Assembly: GCA_020161615.1 (NCBI GenBank)
Contig: JAIUPD010000001.1
Span: forward strand, 62,001 to 126,000
Direction: 5' to 3'
Source of the DNA: Pseudomonadota bacterium
Lineage (GTDB): Bacteria; Pseudomonadota; Alphaproteobacteria; Rhodobacterales; Rhodobacteraceae
DNA: 64,000 nucleotides
The notes under the pieces are model-generated. The model did not search any database and was not told the origin of the DNA. It saw only the letters and a list, made by a program, of their open reading frames with translations. The translations under genes and the position numbers were made by a program. Positions 40,809-50,019 of this stretch are shown here, in pieces (position 1 is the first letter of the stretch; every line of letters starts with the position of its first letter).

Positions 40809-43013
40809 GTGCCCCTGGTTGCGCAAACAGGCATCCCCCCCCGGTTCGCGCCCGGCCAGCCGCTCGCCGTGCTGACCACGCAGCCGCTGGACCGGCTGCT
40901 GGATTACCGGGCGCCGGAGGGGGGCGCGCAGCTGGGCGATTTCGTCGAGGTGCCGCTGGGTCCGCGGCTGGTGCTGGGGTGCGTCTGGGGTCCGGCCGAG
41001 GGCGGTTTGCCGGTGACCAAGCTGCGCGCGGTCAATCGCGTGCTGGACGTGCCCCCGATGCGCGAGGAATTGCGCCAGTTCCTGCAGAAGGCCGCGGAAT
41101 ACACGCTGACGCCGCTGTCCCTGATGCTGTTCCTTGCCACCCGCGCGCCCGGCCTTTTTCAGGGGCCGGCGACAATCCGTGTCTATACCCCGGGCGAGCC
41201 GCCCTCGCGGATGACCGAGGCCCGCAAGCGCGTCCTCGATGTCTTCGAGACCTATGGCGGCGCCGCGCTGACAGTGGGCGAGATCACCCGGGCAGCAGGC
41301 GTTACCGGATCGGTGGTGCACACGATGGCGGCGCAGGGTGCGCTGACCGAGATGGAGGCGCCGAAGGACCAGCCCTATCCCCGCCTCGACCCCGAGCGTG
41401 CGGGCAAGGAGCTGAGCGAGGATCAGGCGGCGGCGGCCTCGGTGCTGCGCGCGCGCGCCGATGCGTTTGGCGTGACGCTGCTGAAGGGCGTGACCGGTTC
41501 GGGCAAGACCGAGGTGTATCTTGAGGCGGTCGCCGAATGCCTGCGCAAGGGCCGTCAGGCGCTGGTCCTGCTGCCCGAAATCGGCCTGACCGAAGGCTTC
41601 CTGGAACGGGTCGAGGCGCGATTCGGTCACCGGCCCGGTGAATGGCATTCCGGCGCCACCACGACCGAGCGGCGCCGGCTCTGGCGCATGGTCGGCGAGG
41701 GCGGGGTGCAGATGGTGGTCGGCGCGCGCTCGGCCCTGTTCCTGCCCTACCGCGACCTCGGGCTGATCGTCGTCGATGAGGAGCACGACAGTTCCTACAA
41801 GCAGGACGAGGGTGTCCTCTACAACGCCCGCGACATGGCGGTGCTGCGCGCCTCGCTGTCCTCGGCGCAGGTGGTGCTGGCCTCGGCCACGCCGTCGCTG
41901 GAAAGCTGGGCCAATGCCGAAAGCGGAAAATACGAGCGGCTCGACCTGCACGCCCGCTTCGGGGTGGCGGAACTGCCCGAGATGCGGGCCTTGGACCTGC
42001 GGGGCCAGAAGCTGCCCCACGGCCGCTGGATCAGCCCGGCTCTGAAGGAGGCGGTGGACCAGCGGGTCGGCGCGGGCGAGCAATCGCTTCTGTTCCTCAA
42101 CCGGCGCGGCTATGCCCCGGTCACCACCTGCCGCGCCTGCGGCCATCAGATCGCCTGCGATCACTGTGATTCGCGGATGGTCGAGCATCGGTTTCTGAAC
42201 CGCCTGATGTGCCACCAATGCGGCGCCACCCAGCCGATCCCTCATGCCTGTCCCGCCTGCAAGACCGAGGGCTCGATGCATCCGATCGGCCCGGGGGTGG
42301 AGCGTCTGGAGGAGGAAGTCCGCGCCACCTGGCCCGAGGCCCGCGTGGCGGTGCTGTCCTCGGACCTTTTCGGTTCGGCGCGCGCGCTGAAGGAGCAGAT
42401 CGCGGCGATTGCCGGGGGCGGCGCCGATATCGTCATCGGCACGCAGCTGGTGGCCAAGGGGCACAATTTTCCGCTTCTCACCCTGGTTGGCGTGATCGAC
42501 GCCGATCTCGGCCTGCATGGCGGCGATCTGAGGGCGGCCGAGCGCACCTTTCAGCTGATCCGGCAGGTGGCGGGCCGGGCCGGGCGGCACGAGAAGCCGG
42601 GGCTGGCGCTGTTGCAGACCCACCAGCCCGACCATCCGGTGATCCAGGCGATTCTCAGCGGCGATGACGAGGGCTTCTGGCGGGCCGAAGCGGCCGAGCG
42701 GCAGGCGCTGGGCATGCCGCCCTACGGGCGGCTGGCCGGGATCATCATCTCCTCGACCTCGGTCGAACAGGCGTTCGAGACCGGCAATCTGCTGGCCCAG
42801 CACGCCGGGCCCCTGCACGCCATCGGCGCCCAGCTCTTCGGCCCGGCACCCGCGCCGGTGGCCCGGGTGCGCGGCCGCCACCGCGTCCGGCTGCTGATCA
42901 AGGCCGCCAAGGGCGCGCCCCTGCAGGGGGCGATCCGGGCCTGGCTGGCGGGGCTCAAGCCGCCGGGCGATACGCGGCTTGCGGTCGATATCGACCCGCA
43001 GAATTTCTGGTAA
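40809..43013 (+). CDS. priA: Primosomal protein N' (replication restart helicase)
   Basis: PriA rebuilds replication forks after collapse. The 734-residue protein has the N-terminal DNA-binding part (VAVLTTQPLDRLLDYRAPEG-like), Walker A GVTGSGKTEVYLE, the DEEH box VVDEEHDSSYKQ, LASATPSLES, and two zinc-type cysteine pairs in CRACGHQIACDHCDSRM and CHQCGATQPIPHACPAC. Motifs VVIGTQLVAKGHNFPLLTLVG and QVAGRAGRHEKPG (helicase V-VI) close the core. The start is the GTG at 40809; the frame runs open far upstream but into the fsa and DUF484 genes, so that extension is not real. Confidence 0.95.
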   Translation: MPLVAQTGIPPRFAPGQPLAVLTTQPLDRLLDYRAPEGGAQLGDFVEVPLGPRLVLGCVWGPAEGGLPVTKLRAVNRVLDVPPMREELRQFLQKAAEYTLTPLSLMLFLATRAPGLFQGPATIRVYTPGEPPSRMTEARKRVLDVFETYGGAALTVGEITRAAGVTGSVVHTMAAQGALTEMEAPKDQPYPRLDPERAGKELSEDQAAAASVLRARADAFGVTLLKGVTGSGKTEVYLEAVAECLRKGRQALVLLPEIGLTEGFLERVEARFGHRPGEWHSGATTTERRRLWRMVGEGGVQMVVGARSALFLPYRDLGLIVVDEEHDSSYKQDEGVLYNARDMAVLRASLSSAQVVLASATPSLESWANAESGKYERLDLHARFGVAELPEMRALDLRGQKLPHGRWISPALKEAVDQRVGAGEQSLLFLNRRGYAPVTTCRACGHQIACDHCDSRMVEHRFLNRLMCHQCGATQPIPHACPACKTEGSMHPIGPGVERLEEEVRATWPEARVAVLSSDLFGSARALKEQIAAIAGGGADIVIGTQLVAKGHNFPLLTLVGVIDADLGLHGGDLRAAERTFQLIRQVAGRAGRHEKPGLALLQTHQPDHPVIQAILSGDDEGFWRAEAAERQALGMPPYGRLAGIIISSTSVEQAFETGNLLAQHAGPLHAIGAQLFGPAPAPVARVRGRHRVRLLIKAAKGAPLQGAIRAWLAGLKPPGDTRLAVDIDPQNFW

Positions 43014-43055
43014 TCCTGTCCGCAGAGCCTATCTGCCGCAAAAAGGAGAAGCGTC

Positions 43056-43649
43056 ATGTGGGAAGACCGTTATCGCGGCAGCGAGGAATACCTGTTCGGC
43101 ACTGCCCCCGCGCGGTTTCTTGTGGAAAATCCCTGGCTGGTCATCCCGCGCGGCACTGCCCTTGCCGTCTCGGACGGCGAGGGGCGCAACGGTGTCCATC
43201 TGGCCGCCGCCGGCATGCATGTGACCAGCTTCGACCTTTCGCCCACGGCCGTGTCGCGCGCCCGGGCGCTGGCGGCGGGGCGGGGCGTGGCGCTGGACGC
43301 CCGGGTCAGCGACTGGAAGGCCTGGGAATGGGAGCGGCCCTATGATCTGGTCATGGGCATCTTCATCCAGTTCGTGCCGCCCGACCAGCGCCCCGGCCAG
43401 TTCGCGGATCTCGCCCGGACGCTGAAGCCGGGCGGGCGGCTGGTGCTGCACGGCTATACGCCCGAGCAGGTGGCGCTGGGAACCGGCGGACCGCCCGATC
43501 CGGCGCAGATGTGGACGCCCGGGCTGCTGGCGGCGGCCTTCCCCGGCTGGCGGATCGAGCGTCTGGCAACCTATGAGCGCGACGTGCAAGAGGGCCGTGG
43601 CCATGCCGGCCGTTCGGCTCTTATCGACTTCGTGGCCCGCAAACCCTGA
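43056..43649 (+). CDS. Class I SAM-dependent methyltransferase, TehB-like
   Basis: The 197-residue protein is a small methyltransferase. The opening WEDRYRGSEEYLFGTAPARFL and motif I ALAVSDGEGRNGVHLAA are typical of the TehB/thiol-methyltransferase-like group, followed by VTSFDLSPTAVSRARALA and MGIFIQFVPPDQR, then LKPGGRLVLHGYTP. Members of this group methylate small thiols or tellurite, but many are unknown. It lies 42 bases after priA with an AAGGAG before the ATG. The 3' side is a repeat module. Confidence 0.82.
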   Translation: MWEDRYRGSEEYLFGTAPARFLVENPWLVIPRGTALAVSDGEGRNGVHLAAAGMHVTSFDLSPTAVSRARALAAGRGVALDARVSDWKAWEWERPYDLVMGIFIQFVPPDQRPGQFADLARTLKPGGRLVLHGYTPEQVALGTGGPPDPAQMWTPGLLAAAFPGWRIERLATYERDVQEGRGHAGRSALIDFVARKP

Positions 43650-43662
43650 GCCATCTTTGTTC

Positions 43663-43780
43663 CTCAAATATCCACGGGGATTTTCAAGGGGGGCGTGCCC
43701 CCCCTTGAAGCAGGGGGTGCGGGGGGCGGCAGCCCCCCGCCTTGTGCGTTCTCCGGGGGCGGCAGTCCCCCGCCTTTCCC
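43663..43780. repeat. Short intergenic repeat module with long-stem hairpin
   Basis: The gap after the methyltransferase gene contains CAAATATCCACGGGG (the GATATTT-type motif of the R1/R2 modules, with one change), a TTCAAGGGGGGC / GCCCCCCCTTGAA hairpin and two GGGGGCGGCAG-type runs. The hairpin may end transcription of the priA side. Confidence 0.65.
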
Positions 43781-44266
43781 TCACGCCCGCATGATGATGC
43801 AGGTCGTCGAGCCCGTGGCATAAATCTTGCCATCCTCGACGCCGGTGATCGTGGCCTCGGCCACGGCGGTCGAGCGGCCCGCGTGCTGGACGCGGGCGCG
43901 GCATTCGACCAGCACGCCAGGCTTCAAGGCCCGGGTCAGGTTCACCTTGTATTCGAGCGTGGTATAGACCGAGCCCTGCTCCAGCACGGTCGCCACGGCG
44001 CAGCCCAGCGCGCTGTCCAGGATCGTCCCGTACCAGCCGCCATGCACCCCGCCCATCGGGTTGGAATGCCGGAACTCGGCCGATCCGCGGAAGGCGACCT
44101 CGCCCTTCGCGGCCTCGTGCAGGCGGAAGTTCATCACCTCGGCGATGGGGGCGCCCGGCAGCTTGCCGTCGCGGATCGCCTCGATGAACGCGAGGCCGGT
44201 CATCCCCGCCATGGTCTCGCGGTCCGGGATCTCGGCGGGGGAACGGGCGACGTATTGTTCGGGCAT
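43781..44266 (-). CDS. PaaI-type hotdog thioesterase
   Basis: The 161-residue protein has the hotdog-fold thioesterase pattern of the PaaI family, with NPMGGVHGGWYGTILDSALGCAV holding the catalytic region (HGG and the Asp of the helix), then YTTLEYKVNLTRALKPG and AEATITGVEDGKIYATGSTTCIIM. Such enzymes hydrolyse acyl-CoA thioesters. There is no companion gene. The substrate is unknown. Confidence 0.87.
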   Translation of the reverse strand: MPEQYVARSPAEIPDRETMAGMTGLAFIEAIRDGKLPGAPIAEVMNFRLHEAAKGEVAFRGSAEFRHSNPMGGVHGGWYGTILDSALGCAVATVLEQGSVYTTLEYKVNLTRALKPGVLVECRARVQHAGRSTAVAEATITGVEDGKIYATGSTTCIIMRA

Positions 44267-44357
44267 CGGGACCTCCCTTTGGGTGCGGGAAAGCTAGGCA
44301 GGTCCCCGGCGCGGGGCCAGCCCGCAGGTCCGGCCCCGACGCAACGTCACGCCCAGG

Positions 44358-44744
44358 TCAGTGCCCGGCGGGCGGGTTGGCCTCCAGCCAGGCGCGCATG
44401 AAGGCGATCTCGGCCTCCTGTGCCGCGATCACCGCCTCGGCCATGGCGCGGATCTGGGGATCCTGGCCGTGTTCCAGCACCACCCGGGCCATGTCGACCG
44501 CACCCTGATGATGCGGGATCATGCCCAGCACGAAATCGCGGTCCGCGTCGCCGGTGAGCGGGACATCCATCTCGGCATGCATGCGGGCGTTGATCTCGGC
44601 AAAGGCCGCGGCGGCGGGCGAGGGCGCCTGCATCGTCGCGGCTGGGGCCATGCCATGTCCCGCATGGTCACTGGTCTGCGCCAGCGCCGGCATGGCGGTC
44701 AGGGCGGTCAGGGCGAGGGCGGCGGCGGTCAGGGCGATGCGCAT
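44358..44744 (-). CDS. DUF305 domain protein, exported
   Basis: The 128-residue protein has a signal sequence (cleavage near ALA-QT, residue 22), a His/Met-containing linker ([16 protein letters not shown]) and one DUF305 domain with the signature [26 protein letters not shown] followed by [15 protein letters not shown]. Several DUF305 proteins are linked to copper binding, and the Met/His-rich segment would suit that, but this copy stands alone away from the buf locus. Confidence 0.85.
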   Translation of the reverse strand: MRIALTAAALALTALTAMPALAQTSDHAGHGMAPAATMQAPSPAAAAFAEINARMHAEMDVPLTGDADRDFVLGMIPHHQGAVDMARVVLEHGQDPQIRAMAEAVIAAQEAEIAFMRAWLEANPPAGH

Positions 44745-44821
44745 GGGGGTTCCTCCGGTTCAAGTGCCGGGGCAGGGAACAGGATTCCCCCTGCTGGAAG
44801 GCAAATCACGCTGCGGTGAGT

Positions 44822-45931
44822 TCAGCCCTGCCGAGCCTCGGCCAGCGCCTCGGGCAGGACCCGGGCGAAGGCGTCGAGCTGGGCCTCGGGGCCGACCGAG
44901 ACGCGGATGCAGCGGTCATGCGGCGCCACGAAAGGCATGCGGATGAAGACCCCGCGCCGCACCACCCCGGCCAGCACCCGGCGGGCGAAATCGCCGTCCC
45001 GGCCGCAGTCGATGGTCACGAAATTGGTGGCCGAAGGCAGGGCGCGCAATCCATTCTCTGCGGCGATGGCGTTGAGGCGGGCGCGGGCCTGCGTCACCCG
45101 GGCGAGGGTCTGGGCCAGATAGGCCTCGTCCCCCAGCGCCGCCAGCGCGCCGATCTGCGCCGCGCGGTTCATGCCGAAATGGTTGCGCACCTTGTCAAAG
45201 GCGGCGATCAGCCCGGGCGCCCCCACCGCATAGCCGACCCGCGCCCCCGCCAGCCCATAGCCCTTCGAGAAGGTGCGGAAGCGGATCACCCGTTCGTCGT
45301 CGGGGTCGATCTCGGGCGCGGTGCCCTCGGGCGCAAACTCGACATAGGCCTCGTCCAGCGCCAAAAGTGTGCCCGCGGGCACCTGTTCGATGGCGCCGCG
45401 GATCACCGCGGCCCCGTGCCAGCTGCCCATCGGGTTGTCGGGGTTGGCGAGGTAGACGAGCTTCGCCTCGACCTCGCGCGCGCGGTGCATCAGCGCGGTC
45501 GGGTCCTCGTGATCGCCCAGATAGGGCACCTTGTGCAACACGCCGCCGAAACCCGCGACATGGTAGTTGAAAGTGGGATAGGCCCCCTCGGAGGTCACCA
45601 CGGCATCGCCCGGCTCGACCAGCAGCCGCACCAGATAGCCCAGAAGCCCGTCGATGCCTTCACCCACGATGATATGCGCGGGTGTGACGCCCAGCTTCGC
45701 CGCAAGCGCCTGTTTCAGATCGTAATTCTCGGGATCGCCATACATCCATTGCCCGGTCGAGGCGCCTGCCATCGCCTCGACCACGCGGGGCGAGGGGCCG
45801 AAGCCGTTCTCATTGGCGCCCAGCCGGGCCTCGAAAGTGCCGCCCCGGGCGCGTTCCTGGGTTTCGGGGCCGACGAAGGGCACGGTGGCGGGCAGGGTTT
45901 CGACCAGACGGGTGTAGCGGGGGCTCATCAA
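44822..45931 (-). CDS. HisC-like pyridoxal-phosphate aminotransferase
   Basis: The 369-residue protein is a class I/II aminotransferase of the histidinol-phosphate type. It has EARLGANENGFGPSPRVVEAM, the EGIDGLLGYLVRLLVEPGD block, NPDNPMG, LDEAYVEF and the PLP lysine in FRTFSKGYGLAGARVGYAVG. It overlaps the stop of the molybdenum hydroxylase gene (ATGA), far from any his operon, so it may serve another transamination; a role in histidine synthesis cannot be excluded. Confidence 0.83.
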   Translation of the reverse strand: MMSPRYTRLVETLPATVPFVGPETQERARGGTFEARLGANENGFGPSPRVVEAMAGASTGQWMYGDPENYDLKQALAAKLGVTPAHIIVGEGIDGLLGYLVRLLVEPGDAVVTSEGAYPTFNYHVAGFGGVLHKVPYLGDHEDPTALMHRAREVEAKLVYLANPDNPMGSWHGAAVIRGAIEQVPAGTLLALDEAYVEFAPEGTAPEIDPDDERVIRFRTFSKGYGLAGARVGYAVGAPGLIAAFDKVRNHFGMNRAAQIGALAALGDEAYLAQTLARVTQARARLNAIAAENGLRALPSATNFVTIDCGRDGDFARRVLAGVVRRGVFIRMPFVAPHDRCIRVSVGPEAQLDAFARVLPEALAEARQG

Positions 45932-48213
45932 TGGGCTTCCTTGGCGTCCTGGAGCCAGGTCCAGATCCTGAGGGGGGTGAGAGGCATGTCGACATGGCGC
46001 ACGCCCCGCGACCAGAGGGCATCGAGCGCGGCGTTGGAGAGGGCGGAAAGGGCGCCCACGGTGCCCGCCTCGCCGCAGCCCTTCATGCCGATCGGGTTGT
46101 TTTTCGACGGCGTGGGCTCGCTGACGAAACGGATGAAGGGCACATCCGCGGCACGGGGCAGGGCGTAATCCATCAGCGAGCCGGTCAGCAACTGGCCGTC
46201 GTCGTCGAAGCGCAGATCCTCGATCACCGCCTGGCCGAAGCCCTGCACGACGCCGCCATGCACCTGACCCTCGGCCAGTTGCGGATGCATCAGCACGCCG
46301 AGGTCATCGACGGCGAGGTAACGGTCGAGCCTGAGCGCGCCGGTCTCGGGGTCGATCTCGACCTCGCAGAGATGGGCGCCGTTGGGGAAGCTGCGGCCGG
46401 CGAGCTGGCTGCGTTTCTCGTGCCGGAGCAGGTCCTTGCGGCCCTTCTGGCGGGCCAGGTCGGCGGCCTCCAGCAGAGTCAGGCGGCGGTTCGAGCCGGG
46501 GGCGGAGAAGATGCCCTCCTCGAAGCTGAAGGGCGCGGCCTCGATCTCTTCCTCCAGGAAGGCGGTGAAGGCGGCGACCATCTGCTCGGCAGTGCCAAGC
46601 GTCGCCGCCGATTGCACGGTGACGGAGCGCGAGCCCCCCGTTCCGCCGCCCCGGGCGATCAGGTCGCTGTCGCCCTGCACCACCTCGATGCCGTCGAAGG
46701 GCAGGCCGGTCAGATCGGCGAGGTACTGGGCATAGACCGTCTCATGCCCCTGACCGTTCGACTGGGTGCCGACATAGAGCTTCGCGCCGGTCTCGGTCAG
46801 TTCGATCACCGCGGCCTCGCTGTCCTCGCCCAGGATGGATTCGATGTAATAGCTGAGGCCGAGGCCGCGCAGCAGGCCCTTCGCCTCGCTCGCGGCCCGC
46901 CGTGCGGCAAAGCCCGCGACATCGCCCAGCGTCTCGGCCCTTGCCAGCACCCGGCCGAAAGAACCCACGTCATAGGTCATCTCGCCCGGGGTGCGATAGG
47001 GGAAGGCGCCCTCGGGGATGAAATTGCGGCGGCGGATTTCCAAGGGCGAGAGGCCCAACTCGCGCGCGGCCATGTCCATCGTGCGTTCCAGAAGCGTGAT
47101 CGCCTCGGGCCTTCCGGCGCCGCGGTAGGCATCGACGGGCGTGGTATGGGTGTAGATCCCCTGCACGTCGAGCGTGGCGCAGGGGATGTCATAGACGCCG
47201 GTCAGCACCTTGGAGAACATCTCGCACTGAATGTTCTGGCCGAATTGCGAGTTGTAGGCGCCGAGGTTCGAGCGGTTCTGCACCCGATAGGCGAGGATGC
47301 GGTGATCCGCGTCCAAGGCCAGCTCCGCCAGGCTGTCGAGGTCGCGCGCGCCGTTGTCGGCCTGCATCGCCTCGCTGCGGTCCGAGATCCAGGCGACCGG
47401 ACGGCCGAGGACAATCGCCGCCTGCGCCAGCGCGTATTGCTCAGGGTATTGCATGGATTTCATGCCGAACCCGCCGCCTACATCGGGGGTGGTGACATGC
47501 ACCTGCTCGGGCCTCAGGTTCAGGAACTTGGCCAACTCCCGCTTGTGGCCCCAGACGCCCTGGCCGTTATAGGCGAAATGCAGCCGCTCGCCGTCCCAAT
47601 GGGCGAAGGCGGCGCGGGGTTCCATGCTGACGGTGGTGACACGGTTCTGGCGCACCGACAGGCGGGTGACATGGGCGGCCTTGGCGAAAGCGGCCTCGAC
47701 CGCTTCGGTATCGCCCAGATGCCAGTCGACGGGCAGGTTGTCGGGCACTTCGGCATGAACCGCGGGACCGCCGGGGACGAGCGCCAGATGCGCAGGTTTT
47801 TCGTCATAGTCGAGCCCGATGGCCTCGACCGCGTCCTGGGCCTGGGCCAGCGTCTCGGCCAGGACGATGGCGACGGGCTCGCCCACATGGCGCATCACGC
47901 CATCGGCCAGCGCCGGGCGGTGGGTCGCGCGGCCCGGGCGGCCGCGGCGGTCCTTGGCCAGCACCGCCCAGAGGCTTGCGGTAATGCCCGCGGCTTTCAG
48001 ATCCTCCGCGGTGAGGATTGCGTGGACGCCGGGCAGGGCCGCGGCGTCCTCGGTGTCAAGCCCGGTGATCACCCCATGCGCGACGGGGGCGCGCAGGAAG
48101 GCCGCCCTGAGCGTGCCCTCGGGGAGAATATCGGCCAGGTAGCGGCCGGTTCCGGTCAGAAACCTCAGATCCTCGCGCCGCAAGACGCCTTGCGCTTTGC
48201 CGAAAGCCCGCAT
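45928..48213 (-). CDS. Xanthine dehydrogenase-family molybdopterin-binding large subunit
   Basis: The 761-residue protein belongs to the molybdenum hydroxylase large subunits (CoxL/XdhB type). It shows GRYLADILPEGTLRAAFLRAP (in part) at the start, the MoCo-binding GGGFGMKS, AYRGAGRPEA, GTGGSRS and the C-terminal GCGEAGTVGALSALSNA with the catalytic glutamate. Neither the FAD subunit (CoxM) nor the iron-sulfur subunit (CoxS) is adjacent, so it works with partners encoded elsewhere or is an orphan. The CoxL active-site loop (AYXCSFR) is not present, so I do not call it CO dehydrogenase. It is translationally coupled to a HisC-like enzyme. Confidence 0.88.
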   Translation of the reverse strand: MRAFGKAQGVLRREDLRFLTGTGRYLADILPEGTLRAAFLRAPVAHGVITGLDTEDAAALPGVHAILTAEDLKAAGITASLWAVLAKDRRGRPGRATHRPALADGVMRHVGEPVAIVLAETLAQAQDAVEAIGLDYDEKPAHLALVPGGPAVHAEVPDNLPVDWHLGDTEAVEAAFAKAAHVTRLSVRQNRVTTVSMEPRAAFAHWDGERLHFAYNGQGVWGHKRELAKFLNLRPEQVHVTTPDVGGGFGMKSMQYPEQYALAQAAIVLGRPVAWISDRSEAMQADNGARDLDSLAELALDADHRILAYRVQNRSNLGAYNSQFGQNIQCEMFSKVLTGVYDIPCATLDVQGIYTHTTPVDAYRGAGRPEAITLLERTMDMAARELGLSPLEIRRRNFIPEGAFPYRTPGEMTYDVGSFGRVLARAETLGDVAGFAARRAASEAKGLLRGLGLSYYIESILGEDSEAAVIELTETGAKLYVGTQSNGQGHETVYAQYLADLTGLPFDGIEVVQGDSDLIARGGGTGGSRSVTVQSAATLGTAEQMVAAFTAFLEEEIEAAPFSFEEGIFSAPGSNRRLTLLEAADLARQKGRKDLLRHEKRSQLAGRSFPNGAHLCEVEIDPETGALRLDRYLAVDDLGVLMHPQLAEGQVHGGVVQGFGQAVIEDLRFDDDGQLLTGSLMDYALPRAADVPFIRFVSEPTPSKNNPIGMKGCGEAGTVGALSALSNAALDALWSRGVRHVDMPLTPLRIWTWLQDAKEAH

Positions 48214-48276
48214 GTCACCCCCTTGATGGTCAGGGCGGAGATTACCCGCCGGGGGCGCGAGGGCAAGGGGAGCCGC

Positions 48277-49431
48277 TCAGACGCCGAGGTCGAGCACCAG
48301 ATGATGCCGCGCCGCACCGAAGCCGTTGAAACGGGTGGCGATGGCGGCGGAATAGGCGCCCATGCCCTGAACCAGCAGGTAATCGCCCTCGGCCAGATCC
48401 TCGGGCAGGGCGGGCTCGCCCGGCAGCCGGTCGAGCGAGTCGCAGGTCGGACCGAAAACCACGCGGGGGCGGGGGGTGCCGGTGCGGGGCAGGCCCTCGG
48501 GCGAAAGGGCGCTGAGGCGGTCGGGCGTGCCGATGCTGGGTAGTTCCGCGAAGGCGCCATAGATCCCGTCATTCAGGAACACCGGCCCGTCATCGCGCAG
48601 CGCCTTTACCCGCGCGGCCAGCGCCATGGAATCGGCGACCATGGCCCGGCCGGGCTCGCAGACCAGCGCCGGGGCATCCATGCCGAAGGCCTCGAACGTG
48701 GTGCGGGCGATGGTGGCGAAGATCGCGTCGAGTGCCGGGGCATCGGCCCGCTGGCGGCGCGAGGGGAAGCCGCCGCCGGTGTTGAGCCGGGACAGGCGGA
48801 TCGGCCCGGCGATGCGGCGGGCGGCGCGGATATAGGCCTCCCAGGCGGCGGGGTCCTGGCATTGGGTGCCGGGGTGGAAGGTCAGCGCGGGGGCGAACCC
48901 GGCCGCCACTACGCGCTGCAACAGGCGGGCAGCCAGCGCTTCATCCGCGCCGAACTTGGCGCCGAAATCATAGGCCGCGCCCGGAACCGGCAATTTGAAG
49001 CGCACGGCGATCTCGGTCTGTGCCCCCGACGCGCGGCGGGGCGGGACCAGGGCGATCAGCTTGTCCAGCTCACTGTCCGCATCCACGGAATAGCTGGTCA
49101 CGTCCTGCACGACGGCAAAGGCGATCTCGGCCCGGGCCCGCACCGGGTTGTTGTAATGCAGCGCCGCGCCGGGGATCAGGCGCCGGACCAGCGCGATTTC
49201 CTCGGGCGAGGCGACGTCGAAGCCGGTGACCCCGGCGGTGGCCAGATTGGCGAGGATCGTCTCGTCCGGGTTGGCCTTCACCGCATAGGTGACGAGGCCG
49301 GGAAACCCCGCCAGAAACCGCCGGGCCTGCGCCTGTAGCGCGGCGGGCGAGAGGAAGAGGACCGGATCCTCGGGCTGATGCGCCCGCAGGTAATCGACCG
49401 GATCGGACCAGAGGCTGTCGGCAAATCCCAT
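48277..49431 (-). CDS. Ornithine/lysine decarboxylase, alanine-racemase fold
   Basis: The 384-residue protein is a PLP decarboxylase of the eukaryote-like ODC/DAPDC fold. The PLP lysine is in TYAVKANPDE (Lys52), followed by GFDVASPEEIALV, LTFHPGTQC, LNTGGGFPSRRQ, LVCEPGRAM and GPTCDSLDRL, whose Cys and Asp are the ornithine-decarboxylase signature. It converts ornithine (and possibly lysine) to putrescine (cadaverine). It is divergent from an Lrp-type regulator, 156 bases apart. Confidence 0.87.
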   Translation of the reverse strand: MGFADSLWSDPVDYLRAHQPEDPVLFLSPAALQAQARRFLAGFPGLVTYAVKANPDETILANLATAGVTGFDVASPEEIALVRRLIPGAALHYNNPVRARAEIAFAVVQDVTSYSVDADSELDKLIALVPPRRASGAQTEIAVRFKLPVPGAAYDFGAKFGADEALAARLLQRVVAAGFAPALTFHPGTQCQDPAAWEAYIRAARRIAGPIRLSRLNTGGGFPSRRQRADAPALDAIFATIARTTFEAFGMDAPALVCEPGRAMVADSMALAARVKALRDDGPVFLNDGIYGAFAELPSIGTPDRLSALSPEGLPRTGTPRPRVVFGPTCDSLDRLPGEPALPEDLAEGDYLLVQGMGAYSAAIATRFNGFGAARHHLVLDLGV

Positions 49432-49587
49432 GGCGTTTCCTTTCGCGCCGCTGCTCGATGGGGCCGGTTCAGGCCGGCTCTGCTATCAGGATGCCGCTAA
49501 ATGATGCGTCCCGAAGCCAGCATTTCGGTTGATATGCGCCATGGTCCCGTTATTTTGACAAGAGTTTCGTCATTTTGCAGGATGACC

Positions 49588-50019
49588 ATGGACGAGCTGG
49601 ATCGCGCGCTGGTGGCGCTGCTGGTTGCCGATGCGCGTCAGCCGCTGGCGACGCTGGCCCGCAGGCTGAAGGTCGCGCGCAGCACCGTGCAATCGCGGCT
49701 GGAGCGGCTTGAGGCCTCGGGCCTTGTGCAGGGCTATACTTTGCGGCTGGCGCAGCCAGCGGAACGTCCCCTGATCCGCGCCGCGGTGCTGGTCTCGATC
49801 GAGCCGCGGAACCAGACGAACATCCTTGCGCGGCTGAAGGCCATGCCCGAGGTCGAACGCGCCTTTACCACCTCAGGGCGGGTCGATCTGCTGTTGCAGG
49901 TCGCGGCGCCGACGACCGAGCAGCTGGACGCGATCCTCGATGCCATCGGGGCGATGCCGGGGGTGCGGTCCTCGGAAAGTCTGATCCATCTGAGCGTCAA
50001 GATCGACCGCGGCGCCTGA
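49588..50019 (+). CDS. Lrp/AsnC-family regulator next to ornithine decarboxylase
   Basis: The 143-residue protein has a winged-helix N-terminus (ALVALLVADARQPLATLARRLKVARSTVQSRLERLEASG, of which RSTVQSRLERLE is the recognition part) and a RAM ligand domain (VLVSIEPRNQTNI, EVERAFTTSGRVDLLLQV). I chose the ATG at 49588 with AGGA six bases upstream; a frame open from 49501 would add 29 residues. It probably controls the divergent decarboxylase in response to an amino acid. It differs from PutR at 18.3 kb. Confidence 0.88.
   Translation: MDELDRALVALLVADARQPLATLARRLKVARSTVQSRLERLEASGLVQGYTLRLAQPAERPLIRAAVLVSIEPRNQTNILARLKAMPEVERAFTTSGRVDLLLQVAAPTTEQLDAILDAIGAMPGVRSSESLIHLSVKIDRGA

Noticed and set aside
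45931-48543. 870-codon plus-strand frame opposite the molybdenum hydroxylase gene
   Set aside because: Shadow frame with low-complexity His/Gln/Arg content and no known domain; the minus-strand gene is well supported.
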